Shown piece after piece: positions 1-12,837 of a stretch of DNA of 64,000 nucleotides (positions are counted from its first letter, which is position 1; each line of letters opens with the position of its first letter). This stretch comes from Gambelia wislizenii. Taxonomy: Eukaryota; Chordata; Lepidosauria; Squamata; Crotaphytidae. A program made the position numbers and the translations under genes. The stretch spans positions 69,388,001-69,452,000 of the forward strand of contig JAUMIR010000003.1 of NCBI GenBank assembly GCA_030847615.1, written 5' to 3'. The notes under the pieces are model-generated. The model was not told where the DNA came from, made no database searches, and saw only the letters and a program-made list of their open reading frames with translations.

Positions 1-861
1 TAATGTTACACGTAATGTTGTCACGTAATGTTACACGTAACGATTTACATAATGTTTCAAATAATAAAACCTGACTTCCCTTGTAAAAATAACCTGAAGT
101 ATTTGTTTTTCTCGTATAATTTTTCCGGTCTTCTTCTCCATTCCTCAAAACCGACATTTTCCCTTATGAATATTCCTTATAAAACGATTCTTATAATAAA
201 CCAAGAGGTGATAACGAAGACTGAGGTAGAATGGTCACCAGTTTTCTCAACATCTTTACCTTGGTGGAACTCTTGAAACAATTTTCAGGTCTCAATGAAC
301 CCCTGCCTAAATATTATATCTACAGATTAAAAAAAAGTTTTTTTTTCCCAGTCTCAATATCTTGCAGAACCCCTAGCAACCTCTTATGGAACCCTAGGGT
401 TCCAGGAAACCCTGGTTGAGAAATCTTGCAGTTGAGTGTAACCTATGTAAGAACCCTGTTTAAACTTAATTTAAGAGGGAGCTATATCTAGGTATAGATA
501 TAAATATAAATAAATAAAATATTTGGCCACTTGCTGTCCTTATCTTTTCGTCCATGGATCTGAGGTAACAGTTTCACTCTCCCTTCTTATAGTACTGTAA
601 TAGCTTTGAACATTAGGCTGATGTGCTCATTTTGGAAACAATATTATGGAGAATTTTGTCTCTGTGTGTGAAGTGTGTGTGTAGGTTATCAAGTTGACAG
701 ACACTGGCTGGAATATATACGGTCTCCTCATGTTCTGAATTTCTGTTTATCCTTTTCTTGGTACCTTTATGTATATATAACTAACTGACTTGAAGTTAGG
801 TTTAGAAATAAGTTCTTTCATTGTGAATTCAGAGACCCATTGCTCTTTTTCTGATAGCAAG

Positions 862-1000
862 ATATTTATTTATTTATTTATTTATACCCTGCTCTCCAGC
901 CACAAGGCTATCAGAGCAGATTACAAATTGTTTTAAGCAATAGCAATTTACACATCTACACTGCATTAAGCAGTTTCCAATGTGTGTTAGCTAAAGTTGT
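862..1000. repeat. Interspersed repeat with TTTA tail, unassigned family
   Basis: A (TTTA)n run is followed by a block reading 'taccctgctctccagccac' and then 'ctatcagagcag'. The same block recurs at 2460, 6645 and 7535, and its far end recurs near 49970. It is a dispersed squamate SINE or LINE tail. I cannot name the family from sequence alone. Confidence 0.6.
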
Positions 1001-2424
1001 GTTCCTGAAGAACCTACAAGAATTTAAACTGAGTGGGAAACTGCTGTAACTGATCCCTCTCCCCAGTTTTTCAGCCCCAAATGGAACCTGGAAGGATCAA
1101 TAATTGAAAGAAATGCACTTTGAATGCATTACTTGGTTTGGGGGTTGGTTTATTGGCACGTTCTGGGTTTAATTTTGCTGTTTTAGGAGATATAAAAGGC
1201 CACACTCCTCTTTTTGAAGGCAATTTGGAATTATTTGGGGTAATAGTGGGGCATTTTTGGCCCAGAGAAATAAAAAATGGGTGTCGAGCGTCTTGGAGGA
1301 CAACAGAAAAGAAATTTGGGGGTTGCATGTGGGCTATGGGCCACACTTTCCCCATTGTTACTCTGAATATTGTATGAACATTTTAATTAACATTGCTGAC
1401 TTCACCACCTCATCAGTAACTCCCAGAAATTAGATTGTCTCAGTGCTTTCTTTTACTTGGGTCAAAGTGTGAGCTGTAGGTTTAGTTCTCAAGTATGTTG
1501 TCTCCTAGTACTGTTGGAATTACAGGTACTATAAAAAGAGGAGGTAAATATGAAAGATTATATCATTTACCCTATACTTCAAGGGAGGCTCACAACATTT
1601 AACTTTTAGCTTTCATGTGCATTATTTTTTCAGCTCAGCTCACTAAATTATAGCATTTCTGCTAGTTTCTAGGTATCTTCAGCTGCAGTCCTGAACACAC
1701 TTTCTAAGGAGTAGGCCATATTGAGCACAGTGAGAGTTATTTCCAAGTTAACGTTTATGTGATTCCATTGTTAGTGACACTGAGAAAACATTTCTAGTTC
1801 TTCTGCCTAAACTCATGTTGAGACTTCAGACAGGGAAAGCATGTTCAGAAGTAATAATAGGTCAAAATTATTTAGAACTCTGGTTTTTCTGGAATGAATG
1901 AGTGTACATACTCCTGAAATGCTTCCATTTTGCTTCTCCTGCTAATGATAGCAGCTAAACAAACCAGGAACCTCTGCTAATTGTGCATGTAGTTTTGTTT
2001 TTGAACTGGAATCTCTGGCTTGTTCTTGTCATGTTGTAACCAAGAATCACAGGAAGAGAACAAACCCTGATGTGTGATTTTGGCTTGTGAGGAGAGAAAC
2101 ATTCTAGGGATCTCAGTTCAAACATAACACTGAACAAACCATGGATATATGTTTCTTGATTCCTTTAACCACTTCCACAGGCAGAAAGAGCAACATGAAA
2201 TGCTTATTCGTGATGCTCCAGAATTTTCAGCAGTGCAAACTGTTGATATGTGAACCAGGGTGGAGAGTGCAGAAGTTATTGCATTTATTTAGTTTTAATG
2301 TGATGCCTCTTTTCTTTTTTCTGTCTCATAGCCTTTTTTCACTGTAACTTTCTTCCCCTCCCTTAATTTTCCTAGGATATTATAAACACTTGAGAGTGGA
2401 ACTGGAAAGGAAAAAATAAAATTG

Positions 2425-2456
<32 letters not shown>

Positions 2457-2490
2457 GTATTTATACCCCGCTTTTCAGCCACAAAGATAA
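2425..2490. repeat. (TTA)n microsatellite joined to the same repeat family
   Basis: A run of about ten TTA units leads straight into 'tttataccccgcttttcagc', the head of the dispersed repeat also seen at 862. The microsatellite is probably the expanded simple tail of that insertion. Confidence 0.65.
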
Positions 2491-2690
2491 AAAGCAAAAG
2501 TTCTTTAAAAGTATCCATAAATTAATTAATAAAAATGCATGTTTTACCCCTGCAAAAATTTAACTTCTGTACGAAAAGCAAGTAACTTGGCAGTTTTGTT
2601 GGCCTCTGTAGTAGAGGTACTGAACAGGTTTTCCCATACTTGCTTTTTGGTTCCTGAGAGAAATCACTGAAGTAAGTAATAGCTTGATTA

Positions 2691-3751
2691 CAGGCATCCC
2701 CTGCTTTTTGACGCACTGCTCTTTCAACACATTTAAATTACTACCAGAACCCATTTATTCCATGTGTGGTCTATTCTTTCAACAAATATAAGCACAAATA
2801 TAACTATGAATACCTGTACAGTACTGTATTATAAGCACACAACGACACCACAAACAACTTGTACAGTACACAGTCACCTAAACCAGGAGGATGAAAAGCA
2901 TGGCAGGGAGTTGGACTAGATGGCCCTTGTGGTCTCTTCCAGCTCTATGATTCTGTGATTCTAGGTCCTCCCAGCAGAGCGGCAGAAAGTGGCCCCGGTT
3001 GGCTTCTGTTGCCCACTCAGTCTGATGACTTGGGGCCACAAGAGAGAAGTGTAAAGTGCTGCAACTTCTCAAATGCAGCCTGGCTGTGGGGGGGAACCAT
3101 CTCCTACCTATCACCACCGTTGAGGTAACCCCTGAGAGAAGACCCACCAAGCCAGGGACAACAGGAGCAACCACCTTTCTTAACCTTCTGCTCTCCCACA
3201 GGCTCCCAGCCCGCTCCCCAATATACAGTACTGTGCAAGCTTGAAGCCAGTAGCAGAGTTTCCTAAGCAACTTCAGCACCTCCCTATGATAAAGTGTTGC
3301 AGCTCTCCAAAACAGATGTGGGAGCACTGTTCTCTTCTGCATCTGGCAACCTATACTTCTCCATGATACTCTTTTCCCACTCCTCCTTGACACCTCTCAC
3401 TTAAGCCACTGTCTAGCCACCTGTCCTTGTTTTGTAAGATAATTCTCATCAGTCTCAGCACATACAGTAAACAGGCTGAATGAACAAAAAGATGGCACTT
3501 TGCACAACACTCCTGCAACCACATGCATGCTACTTTTTCCTCCCAATCGACTTGGCACCATTTTTCGATCAGTCTGTACTATACAGTATAGAAGTCCTTT
3601 GTGGTGTTCTCATGTGCTTTTACTGTACTGTAATACAGTATAGGTATTCTTACTTCTATTATATATTTACTAGACTGGATTCCATATTTCAGTTATTTCT
3701 GTTATTTGACAGTTCTGGTCTCTAACTTGTCAAATAAGTGGGGGATGCCTG
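2691..3751. mobile_element. TcMar-Tigger-like DNA transposon, non-autonomous
   Basis: The element starts CAGGCATCCCC and ends GGGGATGCCTG, which are inverted copies, and it is flanked on both sides by TA, the target duplication of Tc1/mariner elements. It is 1,061 bp long. No transposase frame is evident. A CR1 3' end (2885-2963) lies inside it. The Tigger-like label rests on TIR style, TA target and size. Confidence 0.7.
2885..2963 (+). mobile_element. CR1 LINE 3' end
   Basis: The stretch contains 'ttggactagatggcccttg' and ends in repeated 'atgattctgtgattcta'. This is the characteristic 3' terminus of sauropsid CR1 in sense orientation. It is strongly 5'-truncated and inserted in the Tigger-like element around it. 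Confidence 0.85.
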
Positions 3752-6359
3752 TACTGTACTTACTTCACTGGTATCACTTTTCAATATTGAGATACGTACC
3801 TTTTCTTTATCTTAGATCAAGCAGATAAAGCTATCCTAATAATTAAATGTGTCTTTTCCTTTGAAAAGCACTTCACTGTATGTGTAGCGATGGATCTTTT
3901 GAGTCCGTTTCAATGCAGATTGAAGGTGCTGGGATTCTCTTGTGCCCTTTCCACACTATCAGTAGCAAATAGTGAACTGTTTTGTTTTGTTTTGACGGTG
4001 TATGAGGAACAGGCTACCTTGGTGCTCCTGCATTCATTTTACTGCCCTCCTCCACTGCTGATAGTAGGAGAATTTTGGCTATATTTGACACGGCAACTGA
4101 ATCAAGTAGGAAAAGATAGTCTTGTTTTGATGTAGTCATCGTATCCTGATTAATTTAGAACCAAAAGAGAAAACCGAGCTGGGTCTTTAATTTGTTTTTG
4201 TTTTTTTACAAGAAAGAGGTTGAACTACTGTTGAAAGAAAATGCCAAATGCTTCTCATCTGCTTCCCACTCACTGCTGCTCCTGGTAGTATGTGTAACTT
4301 CAAGTATAACAACTGATCTTTTTCTACTTCTTGTACAAACATTTTGCCACATGTTTGCTTGTGGAGTAAAGCTTGAAAGCGAGAGACAGTTGCTTAAAAA
4401 TAAGAGGCATTTAAACTTTGCACATGTCTCTATGAGTTAAACTTTAGAAGGAAGTATGATTTTTAGTATCAAACCAATGTCATAAACCACAGTCTGACTT
4501 TACCTTGTTTCTCTTAACCGTAGTTAAGGCTAACAAAATTTGGCTGGGTTCAAGCATAGTGTTAAACTGCAGTTAATTGTTTGGCGGGGTTCGGGCATAA
4601 TGCTAAACTACAGTTAAGTGAAAATCAAATGAAATAGAAAGGATAAAAATAAACAAAAAAATGGCAGCTTCTAGAGGAGTGGGACTGCACAAACTCAAGG
4701 TTCATTCACATAACTAGTTTAATGTTCTATTTGAATGAGGCCGCTGCTTATTGCCAAAATTAAATATATAAAAGTGAGTATTTATAGCTTCATCACCAGA
4801 TAAAATGGTCAGTTGTATTCAAATACCTTTGTACGATTCATACCATTGATCCATTTAACTTTAATGTTTGCTCTGACCAGCAACAGCTCTCAAAGGTTTT
4901 TAGCTGAATGTCTTTCAGTTCTGGCAGTTCAAGCAGAAATATAAGGTAATTTACAGACACTATACAATCTGAATGAAAGTATGAACATACTGTACAGTGT
5001 AAAATGAAGATGTTGTGTAATATCCACTTTTGTGTAATTCTCATTCTCCCCTAAAAAATCTCTTCCAAAGAGTTGGGGAGATCTACAGAACTATGTGGTC
5101 TATGTCCTGTGTAGCTCCTATGGGAGGGGGGGTGACTGCCCCAAATTAGGCAGATGGATCTTGTACTGCTACCAAATGATTATCAGTGTCAGAAGTGTTC
5201 CCCACCCACCCACAATGTCCAGTAGCTCCACCCCATTCTCTCGAGAATATTTATGATATTGAGAGAGAGGAGAAGCAAAAGATCAATTGAATGAACTATC
5301 TCTGTTTGCACATCACTGGATTTCACCATTAGTATTTTTTACCCAAATAAAAGGTTTTTATCATCTAGTAAGTCTGCTGATTTTTAAATTACTGTTCTTA
5401 GTTTTTCTAAGCTACTTTCTGTATTTTAATGAAAAAGTAGCTCAGAAATATTTGTGTTTTTGTCACAAACAGGAATCCTCATTCAAGGGAAGACTTTTTA
5501 GCAGTGTGCTGCATTCTGCAGTTATGATGCCTTTCTTTGTCCACTAAGATATCAATGAAACTGTTTTACTTAAAGAGAATTAGTTTTGTGACTGATTCTT
5601 TTGCTGTTGCTGCTGATAAAATGCAGAACATCTACGTAATCATATTTGTGTCTGCTCTTCAATAAACTGAGATTAAATTGCAGTTTCCCAGTTTGTATGT
5701 AATGAAAAACTTTGATTTTAAACAACCACAACAGAAGCACTGAAATTGACATGCAAGTAGGGTGGAGCACAGGGATCTAACACTTGTTACATCTGAATTG
5801 CCCTTTTGTCCAGTAGTTAGATACAGAAGACTGAAATGTATGTGTTTCATTTCTTAAACTGTTAGAAAGTGAGAATTCATTTATTATATCTACCAGGATT
5901 TTTAATACTGTATATTGGAACAGGCATGCCCGTTGCACTAAGGAGGCAGAAATGGTTTTACAGTTGAGCTTTAATTTTGTAAAGAACTTATAACTAACCT
6001 TAACTGTTAGTTTATCAAAACATTCAGTGCTAACTAGAGTATTTTGCGAGAGGATATTAGATTAGATTTAACCCATTGACAAAAATACAAGCACTGTATC
6101 ATTTGGGGGCATTATGAGCAGAATAGAAGGGATTGCTTTATCTTGACTGATTTCTGTTCAGTAAAATTTGTCTGCAACACTTCATTGTGCTGTAATATTT
6201 TGCATGATTCCATTCTGTCCTCAGTGTTCTTTAAGCATTAACATCAAGGTGAGCAAAGCTGTTTTTGTGGGTCTCATCCCCTCCAGACTGGACCATCTTT
6301 TTGTCCCCCACAAAAAAGGTGACGTGCCTCTCTTGGAAGACTCAACAGGGCTATTAACA

Positions 6360-6563
6360 TCACACAATTATAGCACTATGGTTCTGTTTGAACTGCCTTG
6401 GCTGCATCCTGTGCAGTCTTGGGGGTTGTAGTTCAGTAAAGCACTAGATTGCTCTGGCTGAGGGTTCTAAATATCCTTCATAAATAGCATATCCGAACAT
6501 TCCATAGGATAAAACTGTAGCAGTTAAAGTAGAATCATAGAACTTCAATTGTATAGTGTGAAT
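6360..6563. mobile_element. Palindromic MITE (hAT-like)
   Basis: The ends are imperfect inverted copies: 'cacacaattatagcactatgg' at the left against the complement of 'caattgtatagtgtg' at the right. Further paired blocks lie inside. The layout resembles the foldback elements at 22373 and 63793. No coding sequence is present. Confidence 0.55.
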
Positions 6564-6621
6564 GGGTGCCAGGAGTGAAAATTCATTCTTAAATTGATTG
6601 CAGGGCCCCCTATACATATAT

Positions 6622-6745
6622 GTGTGTGTGTGTGTGTGTGTTATTTATACCCCACTCTTCAGCCACAAGGCTATCAGAGCGGCTTACAAACTGTTTTAAG
6701 CAATAGCAATTTACACATCTACACTGCATTAAATAGTTTCCAATG
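6622..6745. repeat. (GT)n microsatellite plus dispersed repeat
   Basis: About nine GT units are followed by 'ttatttataccccactcttc' and 'ctatcagagcgg', the same unassigned dispersed family as at 862. Confidence 0.6.
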
Positions 6746-7029
6746 TGTGCTTTTTAAAAGCGTTTGCAAAATCAGAAATAAGACTTCCTTTTCTCTCTTT
6801 TTTTAGCATTTTTGGCAGTCCCAGGAGGATTGCAGGGCAAAGAAATGTCCCTGGACCAGCCATGGTTTTTCTCCAAACCCCTGATCCAAATGAGGCACAG
6901 AGAGGGGTTTGGGGTAATTTGGGACAAGGCATCATTTGGATTACTATACTGAGCATGTGGTTGAAGACAATCTGGAAATTGCAGTAGGTCAAAAATACAG
7001 ACATGAGGTTGTTGCCAAAGATAGCCATC

Positions 7030-7330
7030 ATGGATCATACAGCATAAATCCTGAGAGAGATGCATTGGTTGCCTGGGTTTGGGGGATGTCATTTTTGTAG
7101 TCTGAGAATGAATTCAGGGAGCTGTATTGACCTACAAAGTCCTAAACTACTTGAAGCCTGAATAGCTGAAGGAACACATATCCTTGCATAGGGCAGCTAA
7201 TGCTCTTAGATCTGTGGAGAGGCTGATTTTGTTGTCCCACCTCTGAGGAAAGTACATTGGGTGGCCACGTCAGATAAGACCTTCTCGGTGGTGGTGCCCC
7301 AACTCAATAGAAGAACATCTGGTGTCAACT
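7030..7330 (+). mobile_element. L2/CR1-like LINE fragment (ORF2 C-terminus)
   Basis: The stretch holds the degraded signature 'gagagatgcattggttgcc', then 'attgacctacaaagtccta', then a block like 'gaccttctcggtggtggtgccccaactc'. That order matches the C-terminal ORF2 and 3' region of the L2-like LINE seen more clearly at 41759-42010. No frame is open. Confidence 0.55.
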
Positions 7331-7509
7331 TTGCTGGCATTTTTGCACTAGGTTAACTCCTAGCTATAGAGCCGTATATGAATAGTCAATGAAGATAATA
7401 ACAAACCTACACAGGGAAATCAGAGATCGGTTTGTTTCAAGGGGAGTGGCTAAAAACAGCAAGAGAAGTCACTGATTGGCAGGGTTGAAACTTCCTGTTT
7501 GTTAAATCA

Positions 7510-7797
7510 GGGATGTATTTATTTATTTGAGTATTTATACCCTGCTCTTCAGCCACCAAGGCTCTCAGAGCAGTTTACAAATTGTTTAGCAATAACAAAT
7601 ACACATCTACAACGATTTTTAGCACAAGGTGCTCTCTGAGTAGTTTACAGTTTGTTAGCCAATTGCCCCACAAGCTGGGTACTCGTTTTACCTACCTACT
7701 AAACGGTGGAGGGCTGAGTCAACCTTAGAGCCCTGCAGGATTGAACTCACAATGTAGTGGCTGCAGTACCAGCATTTAACCACTACACCACCATCTT
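7510..7797. repeat. Dispersed repeat, longest copy in the window
   Basis: It starts with (ATTT)n and 'tataccctgctcttcagcc', continues through 'ctctcagagcagtttacaaa', and ends in 'agcatttaaccactacaccacca'. The end block recurs at 50030-50065 and the head at 862, 2460 and 6645, so the whole unit is one family of about 280 bp. I see no clear pol III boxes, so SINE versus LINE tail is undecided. Confidence 0.6.
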
Positions 7798-8833
7798 TTT
7801 ACATATGTTATCACTGTAAATTAGAGTAGTATAAAATTAGCCTCATTTTGAAAGGCACTTTTTAAACCATATCATTGTTTTAACTGTATGCACTTGAAAT
7901 TAGTCCAGCAAGTTAGAATCACAGTTATACGCATCTTTATTTTTCAAGGCCAGTGAACTTCTTGGGAAGCAAAAATGTTTGGAATGAAATACATGGCCTA
8001 AGTACTGATATTATATCTAAGCTTTCCTTGAAATCTCTTTGCAAATAAGCATGAACAAGAACAGGGAAGAGAAATAGCTGAGAATCTCTTGTTGAAAACC
8101 AAACCATGCTGGCTGCAGCCTTGTTCCCTGCCATACTGAAATGGTTACATAATGTGAGTGGTGCACAGCAAAGCTGTAATTTTAATATAATTCTGCCTTC
8201 TCCAGTCAATAATCCATAGAAAGAACATCATGGAAAAAGGATTTATATCTGCTTGAATTGATGTCAGAAACCAAGGTGATAAATTAAAAGACATTGATTT
8301 TGCTTAAGAGTTATAATTGGGCTTAATTCCTAGAAATGGAACAACAGCTAATTTATATGATAGAGTAGCTGTATCTGTTTAGACAGACTAGGTAATAGGT
8401 GCTCTGGTATACCACTCTATGGCAAACTTTGATCTGTTTTACAGTGACTATTCATACACATTCAAGATTTTTATGATAGTTTAATTTGTAGTGAACAAAG
8501 TCCAAGATTAGAGAATGACAGTTATACTGCAAATCAAATTGGAGCTTAGGAACTGCTAATCCTTAGGCATCTGTCTCGAATGCATGGTATCACGTGAAGA
8601 TTTGGATACAATAGGAACTTAAGATTTAGGGAAGCATGAATGGCATTTCTGACACATCCAAACCAAATTTCAGAAGCTATTGATGCTACAGAAATTGCAC
8701 TTTGACTAAACATGATAGACATAAAAACAGCTGAATTGGATTGGAGCACACACAAAATCTGGACCATTTTTTATGTCTTTGTTTCTCACTTATTCTACCC
8801 AACTTAGTATCTTCCTCAATGCTACGTTTTGGT

Positions 8834-8918
8834 ACATAGAATCATAGAATCATAGAATTGTAGAGTTGGAAGAGACCACGAGGGCCATCCAGTCCAACCC
8901 CCTGCCACGCAGGGATGG
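8834..8918 (-). mobile_element. CR1 LINE 3' end
   Basis: The stretch begins with three 'agaatcat' type repeats, then 'gttggaagagaccacgaggg' and 'ccatccagtccaaccccctg'. This is the reverse complement of the CR1 3' terminus. Only about 85 bp are left. Confidence 0.85.
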
Positions 8919-9789
8919 TTTGATTTGTTTGTTTGTTTGTTGGGTGCTGGTGCTCAACAACAGTATGTTTATCTCAGGAAATGAAGTGTTCTTGAGGTTG
9001 TGCCTTCATTGTTGTAACTGCAAGGTAGAAGAGTATTTCAAGAGTTTAACAGGTATTCCAACTAGAGCACATTTTTGTGATGTAGCTACTTAAGAGCATC
9101 ACAACGTACTGTCCTATCCCATACATCAGTATCATTTGGAGGGCTCTACAATTATTTCTTATTCATGGAGGAATCATGGATAGTCATTGATGCTCTGTCT
9201 GACCCAGGACTCCCCTTGGACTTGAGTCTGCTTTGGAGAATAGCCAATAATAATTTGTGTCTCTTTTCTCAGACCTTATTTATATCTTTGAAATGCCCAG
9301 TTTTTGAATCTCTGTTGCATCTACTGAGTTAAGGTTACTAGTGGCTTTGTCCTGGGGCAGCGTACCTGTGTGGAATTGAAATCACAAACATTACCAGACT
9401 ACCCTACTTTCTTCTTTTACAAATACGTTGTCTTTTGCTACTGTGTATGTACAAAGAGTTCCTTTTATATGGAATGCCTTTTCACTATAGTTCTCTGTTA
9501 TGATGTATTTTTCTTCTCTTAGGTACTGTTGCCTCAGCCACCTGGTCTGCAACATATTGAACTAGTTTCATTTATGGGTGAAAATGTTTATCTGCATTTT
9601 TCATATTTTAAAAAATTCTGGTTATCCTGTTTAAGACCTTGGGAATTTGTTTTGACTGCTGACAGAGGTATGTTTGAGCCGAATGGAAGAACAGGGACAA
9701 CTGATCAAAAACCATTTTAGTACTTGAAGTAATACAGCATACATCCAGTACTCTTTATCTTTAAGGGAAGAGTGATGTAGCCCCAAACT

Positions 9790-10505
9790 GTATATCTTAG
9801 ATATGCACAGCCAGGCTACTTTGTCAATTACACTCGTTTCTGGTGATGGCAGATCTGGCCACATGAAAAATGCCTTAGTTGCATCTTGTTTGGATGCCTG
9901 TAATATACTCCACATAGAAATATCAGATGGTCCAGAGTGCTGTTGCTGGGCTGTTGAGTGGGACCAGTTACAGAGAGTGTGCAATTACGTACTTTATTAC
10001 AGCAGCTTCATTGGTTCACCTCTGCATACAATTCAGCATGCTAGTTGTGAGTTGTAAACCACAGCTTGGGGCCAAACTATTTAAAGTAAATCGTTTTGTG
10101 TTATGAGCCTCCTTGTGTTTTAAGATTCTCTTATCAATCTACCACTTGTTTCTGGTCATCATCAACTGCCCTGCTCAGGTCTTGCAAACTTAGGTTCTAC
10201 CATTATCAGGACATAGTTTGCAAGAATACAGGAGAAGGCCTTATTAGTGGCTGCTTCCATGTTCTCCCTGCCAAGGGAGGCTATACTATCTCCCTCCTTG
10301 TTACCATTCCACCTTGAGACAAAAACAAGACATTTAAGATTGCAGTGTGGGTTTTAAACCTGTTATAATCTGCTGCGTGCAGTTTCTGTATATGTGTTTT
10401 TTATTTGATGTGTCCATTTTTAATAACATTTGCCCTCTATATTTTATTGTTAGCCACCTGGGGCACTAATTTTAGTAAACAACTAGAATGTAAATCAAAT
10501 AAATA
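9790..10505 (+). mobile_element. L2/CR1-like LINE 3' fragment
   Basis: Degraded ORF2 C-terminal sequence is visible ('gtccagagtgctgttgctgg', then 'gcagcttcattggttcacc', then 'ggccttattagtggctgc'). A 3' tail with 'gccacctggggcactaa' and (AAAT)n follows. It is the same family as the clearer copies at 21043 and 41330. All frames are broken. Confidence 0.6.
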
Positions 10506-10845
10506 AACAAGCTGTTTCCCACTGTTTACTTGCTGTTCCTGTATGTACTTCTTGGCTTTGAGCTGTGATTGAGTGAGCTACTTGGAATCTTTGTGCTGTA
10601 TCCACCCGCCCCCAGCAGTGGGGCACCAGCACTTTAGAATTGTACCCTTGGACAGTGAGTGGAATCCTAAAGTAGCAGCTCTTTTCTTCTTCATCTTCCA
10701 AACTTCGTACCTTAAATTGTGCTATAATGCAATAACTGCCCTTCCTGAAAAGTGGAGAGACTCCCCCCAATACTTTAAACAACTAATAGCACTTACCCCG
10801 CCTTGGCACAGACAAGCCTTGGTTAGGTGCGGTAGTCAAATGTTG

Positions 10846-11050
10846 TGCAAATGCTCCCTTCTTCTCCTTCCAGCCACCTGACTCCAGTCCCAGCTTAAAA
10901 TCTCATCCCTTGCAAATACTCTCATTCCCTCTTTCCCTCCACTTCACTCACTCCTGTCCCAGTTTAAAATCTCATCGCTGGCTTGCAAATGCTCCCCCCC
11001 TTTCTTTCCATGCCCCTCACTTCAGTCCTCAGTTCTCAAACTCACACAGC
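10846..11050. repeat. Three-copy degenerate tandem repeat, about 70 bp
   Basis: Three successive blocks begin 'tgcaaat(g/a)ctc', run through C/T-rich sequence and a 'ccagtcccagcttaaaatctc'-like core. The first two match best, and the third is more diverged. It sits in MSL2 intron 1 with no link to a gene. Confidence 0.55.
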
Positions 11051-11149
11051 TGACCAACTGAACAGTTAAAATGTGGGGGGACGCGTGGGCTACCATTTAA
11101 CAGTTGACGTGGAGAGGTGCCAATTTTGAATGCTCAAGATGGAATCACT

Positions 11150-11880
11150 CTATAGCCAATTAAGAGTTCATGTTCTGCAAATAGTATTCCTCTATTAACT
11201 AACTGTGAGCTTGTCTAAATAGCAGAAATACTCCTCATAGAATTCGAGGAGAATTTGTTTTGTCTAAATAGGATCCCGCATCAATTCGCCGTATTCAAAA
11301 GGAATGGGGACAGAAAACTCCAAATACTCTGCTGGAAAAGCTTTTAATAAGGGAAAAGCTTCATGGCTTTTCCCTTATTTTTTAAAACTCAGAAGGAAAT
11401 GGACATTCCCGCATGTTGGGACCCAATTCACTTTGCTACGCATTCCCAATAAGAGCAGAAGTATAAATCTGATTGGTCGGATGTGCACAAGGGATGGAGC
11501 TTGCTAGCAAGGCAAGCACCTAGAACTGCCCTGTTGGATTTTTGCTGTAGTGGTCGTGCACTGAGGTGACGAAACAGCCTTCTCCCCCCCCCCTTTTTCT
11601 TTCTTTATTTAAGCAGAAGGTTGCACTTTCACACCTTGGATTTACTTAAAAAAACCCTGTTCGTCGGCAGCAACTGGTGACAATAAAAATGTGAGTAATT
11701 TACTCGTGTCCGCCATCTTGATTCAGAAGCATGACTGTTTGAACAACAAACGAGTATGGCTTCACATCCCTGTGATCTTGGGAGGAAACTGCGGAGATGA
11801 ATGAAAGCTACTGCAAATTGGCATTAGTGCACATCAATCCACATTTTATTGCCTTGTATAGACGAGCCCTGTGTTATTTG
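11150..11880 (+). repeat. Unassigned dispersed element with internal hairpins
   Basis: The block holds a perfect 14-bp stem with a 6-nt loop (346-359 paired with 366-379 of 11 kb), a 'gcttgctagcaaggcaagc' motif and 'gtgagtaatttactcgtgtc'. Counterparts in inverted order occur at 25941-26300. This suggests two copies of one non-autonomous DNA element, + here and - there. The ends are not firmly placed and no protein is encoded. Confidence 0.45.
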
Positions 11881-11924
11881 AAGAACCATATGCTCCCTTA
11901 TGAATCAACCTAGACTTTTCGATC

Positions 11925-12330
11925 TGCTGGGGAGTCTTTTCTCTCTGTCCCACCACCCTCACAGGTACATCTGGTGGGAACTTGGGAGAGGGCCTTCTTC
12001 TCAGTGGCTGCCCCCAGGCTCTGGAACTCTCTGCCCAGAGAAGTCAGATTGGTACCCTCTCTGTCTTCCTTCCAGAGCCAATTAAAAACTTTCTTGTTTC
12101 AGCAGGGCTTTGCTGATCTCTGTTAATGGTTCTGCTCGGGTATATGTGTGTGTTGTGTATGTGTATATGTGAGTGTTTTTTTAAAAAAATTTTTTAGCTG
12201 ATTTTAAGTTTTTTGTTGCTTAATTCTGTTTTAACTTTTGTATTTTGCTGATTTTAACGTTTTTTTAATTGTATGCTGCTTTGAGTCCCAAATTGGGTAA
12301 AAAATGGGATAGAAATAAAGATGATGATGG
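11925..12330 (+). mobile_element. L2/CR1-like LINE 3' end
   Basis: Coding remnant 'ggagagggccttcttctcag' and 'ccaggctctggaactctctg' is the same reading as the 'APRLWNS' segment of other copies. Then comes a T-rich stretch and the terminal 'gctttgagtcccaaattggg' with a GAT-repeat tail. Confidence 0.65.
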
Positions 12331-12379
12331 AGGTGGTGGTGGCCAGTTCACATTGTAAAAACACATGTTATAGTAGAAC

Positions 12380-12606
12380 CTGTGTGTGTGCACGCGCATG
12401 CCTGTCTTCATGTCATCTGTCAACTTATGGTGACCCCATGAATTTTATAGGGTTTTCTTAGGGAAGGAATACTCAGAGATGGTTTTGCCAGTTCCTTCCC
12501 ATGAAATATAGCCTACAGTACCTGGTATTCGTTAGCAGTCTCCTATCCAAGTACTAACCAGAGCTGACCCTGCTTAACTTTCGAGATCAGATGTGATCTG
12601 GTGCTT
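12380..12606 (-). repeat. 5S-rRNA-derived SINE (5S-Sauria type)
   Basis: On the - strand the head resembles 5S rRNA: 'gatctcgaaagttaagcagg' then 'ggttagtacttggatagg'. The tail contains 'ccataagttgacagatgac' and a (CA)n-rich end, which is the BovB-like 3' tail of Sauria SINEs. The 5S internal promoter region supplies the pol III start. The copy is diverged. Confidence 0.8.
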
Positions 12607-12837
12607 TTAGGATATTTAGGCAAACTTAGTATAGTAATATAAAACAATTGCTATGTTGTAAAACATTTATAGTGTTGTTGGGAAAGTACCAAGAGTACCT
12701 AACCTTTTTTCATTCATATAGAGTGTCAGAAGAACAAGGCAATACTATAAGAATTTCAGAGTTGTATTTGAACAAAATGGAGCTTTCAACAGTAATTGTA
12801 AAAACGTACTTTTGTATGCTGTACAATTTCCACTCCA

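Noticed and set aside
2878..3393. 171-codon - strand frame
   Set aside because: It runs through a CR1 end and the interior of a Tigger-like element, and its protein has no recognisable feature.
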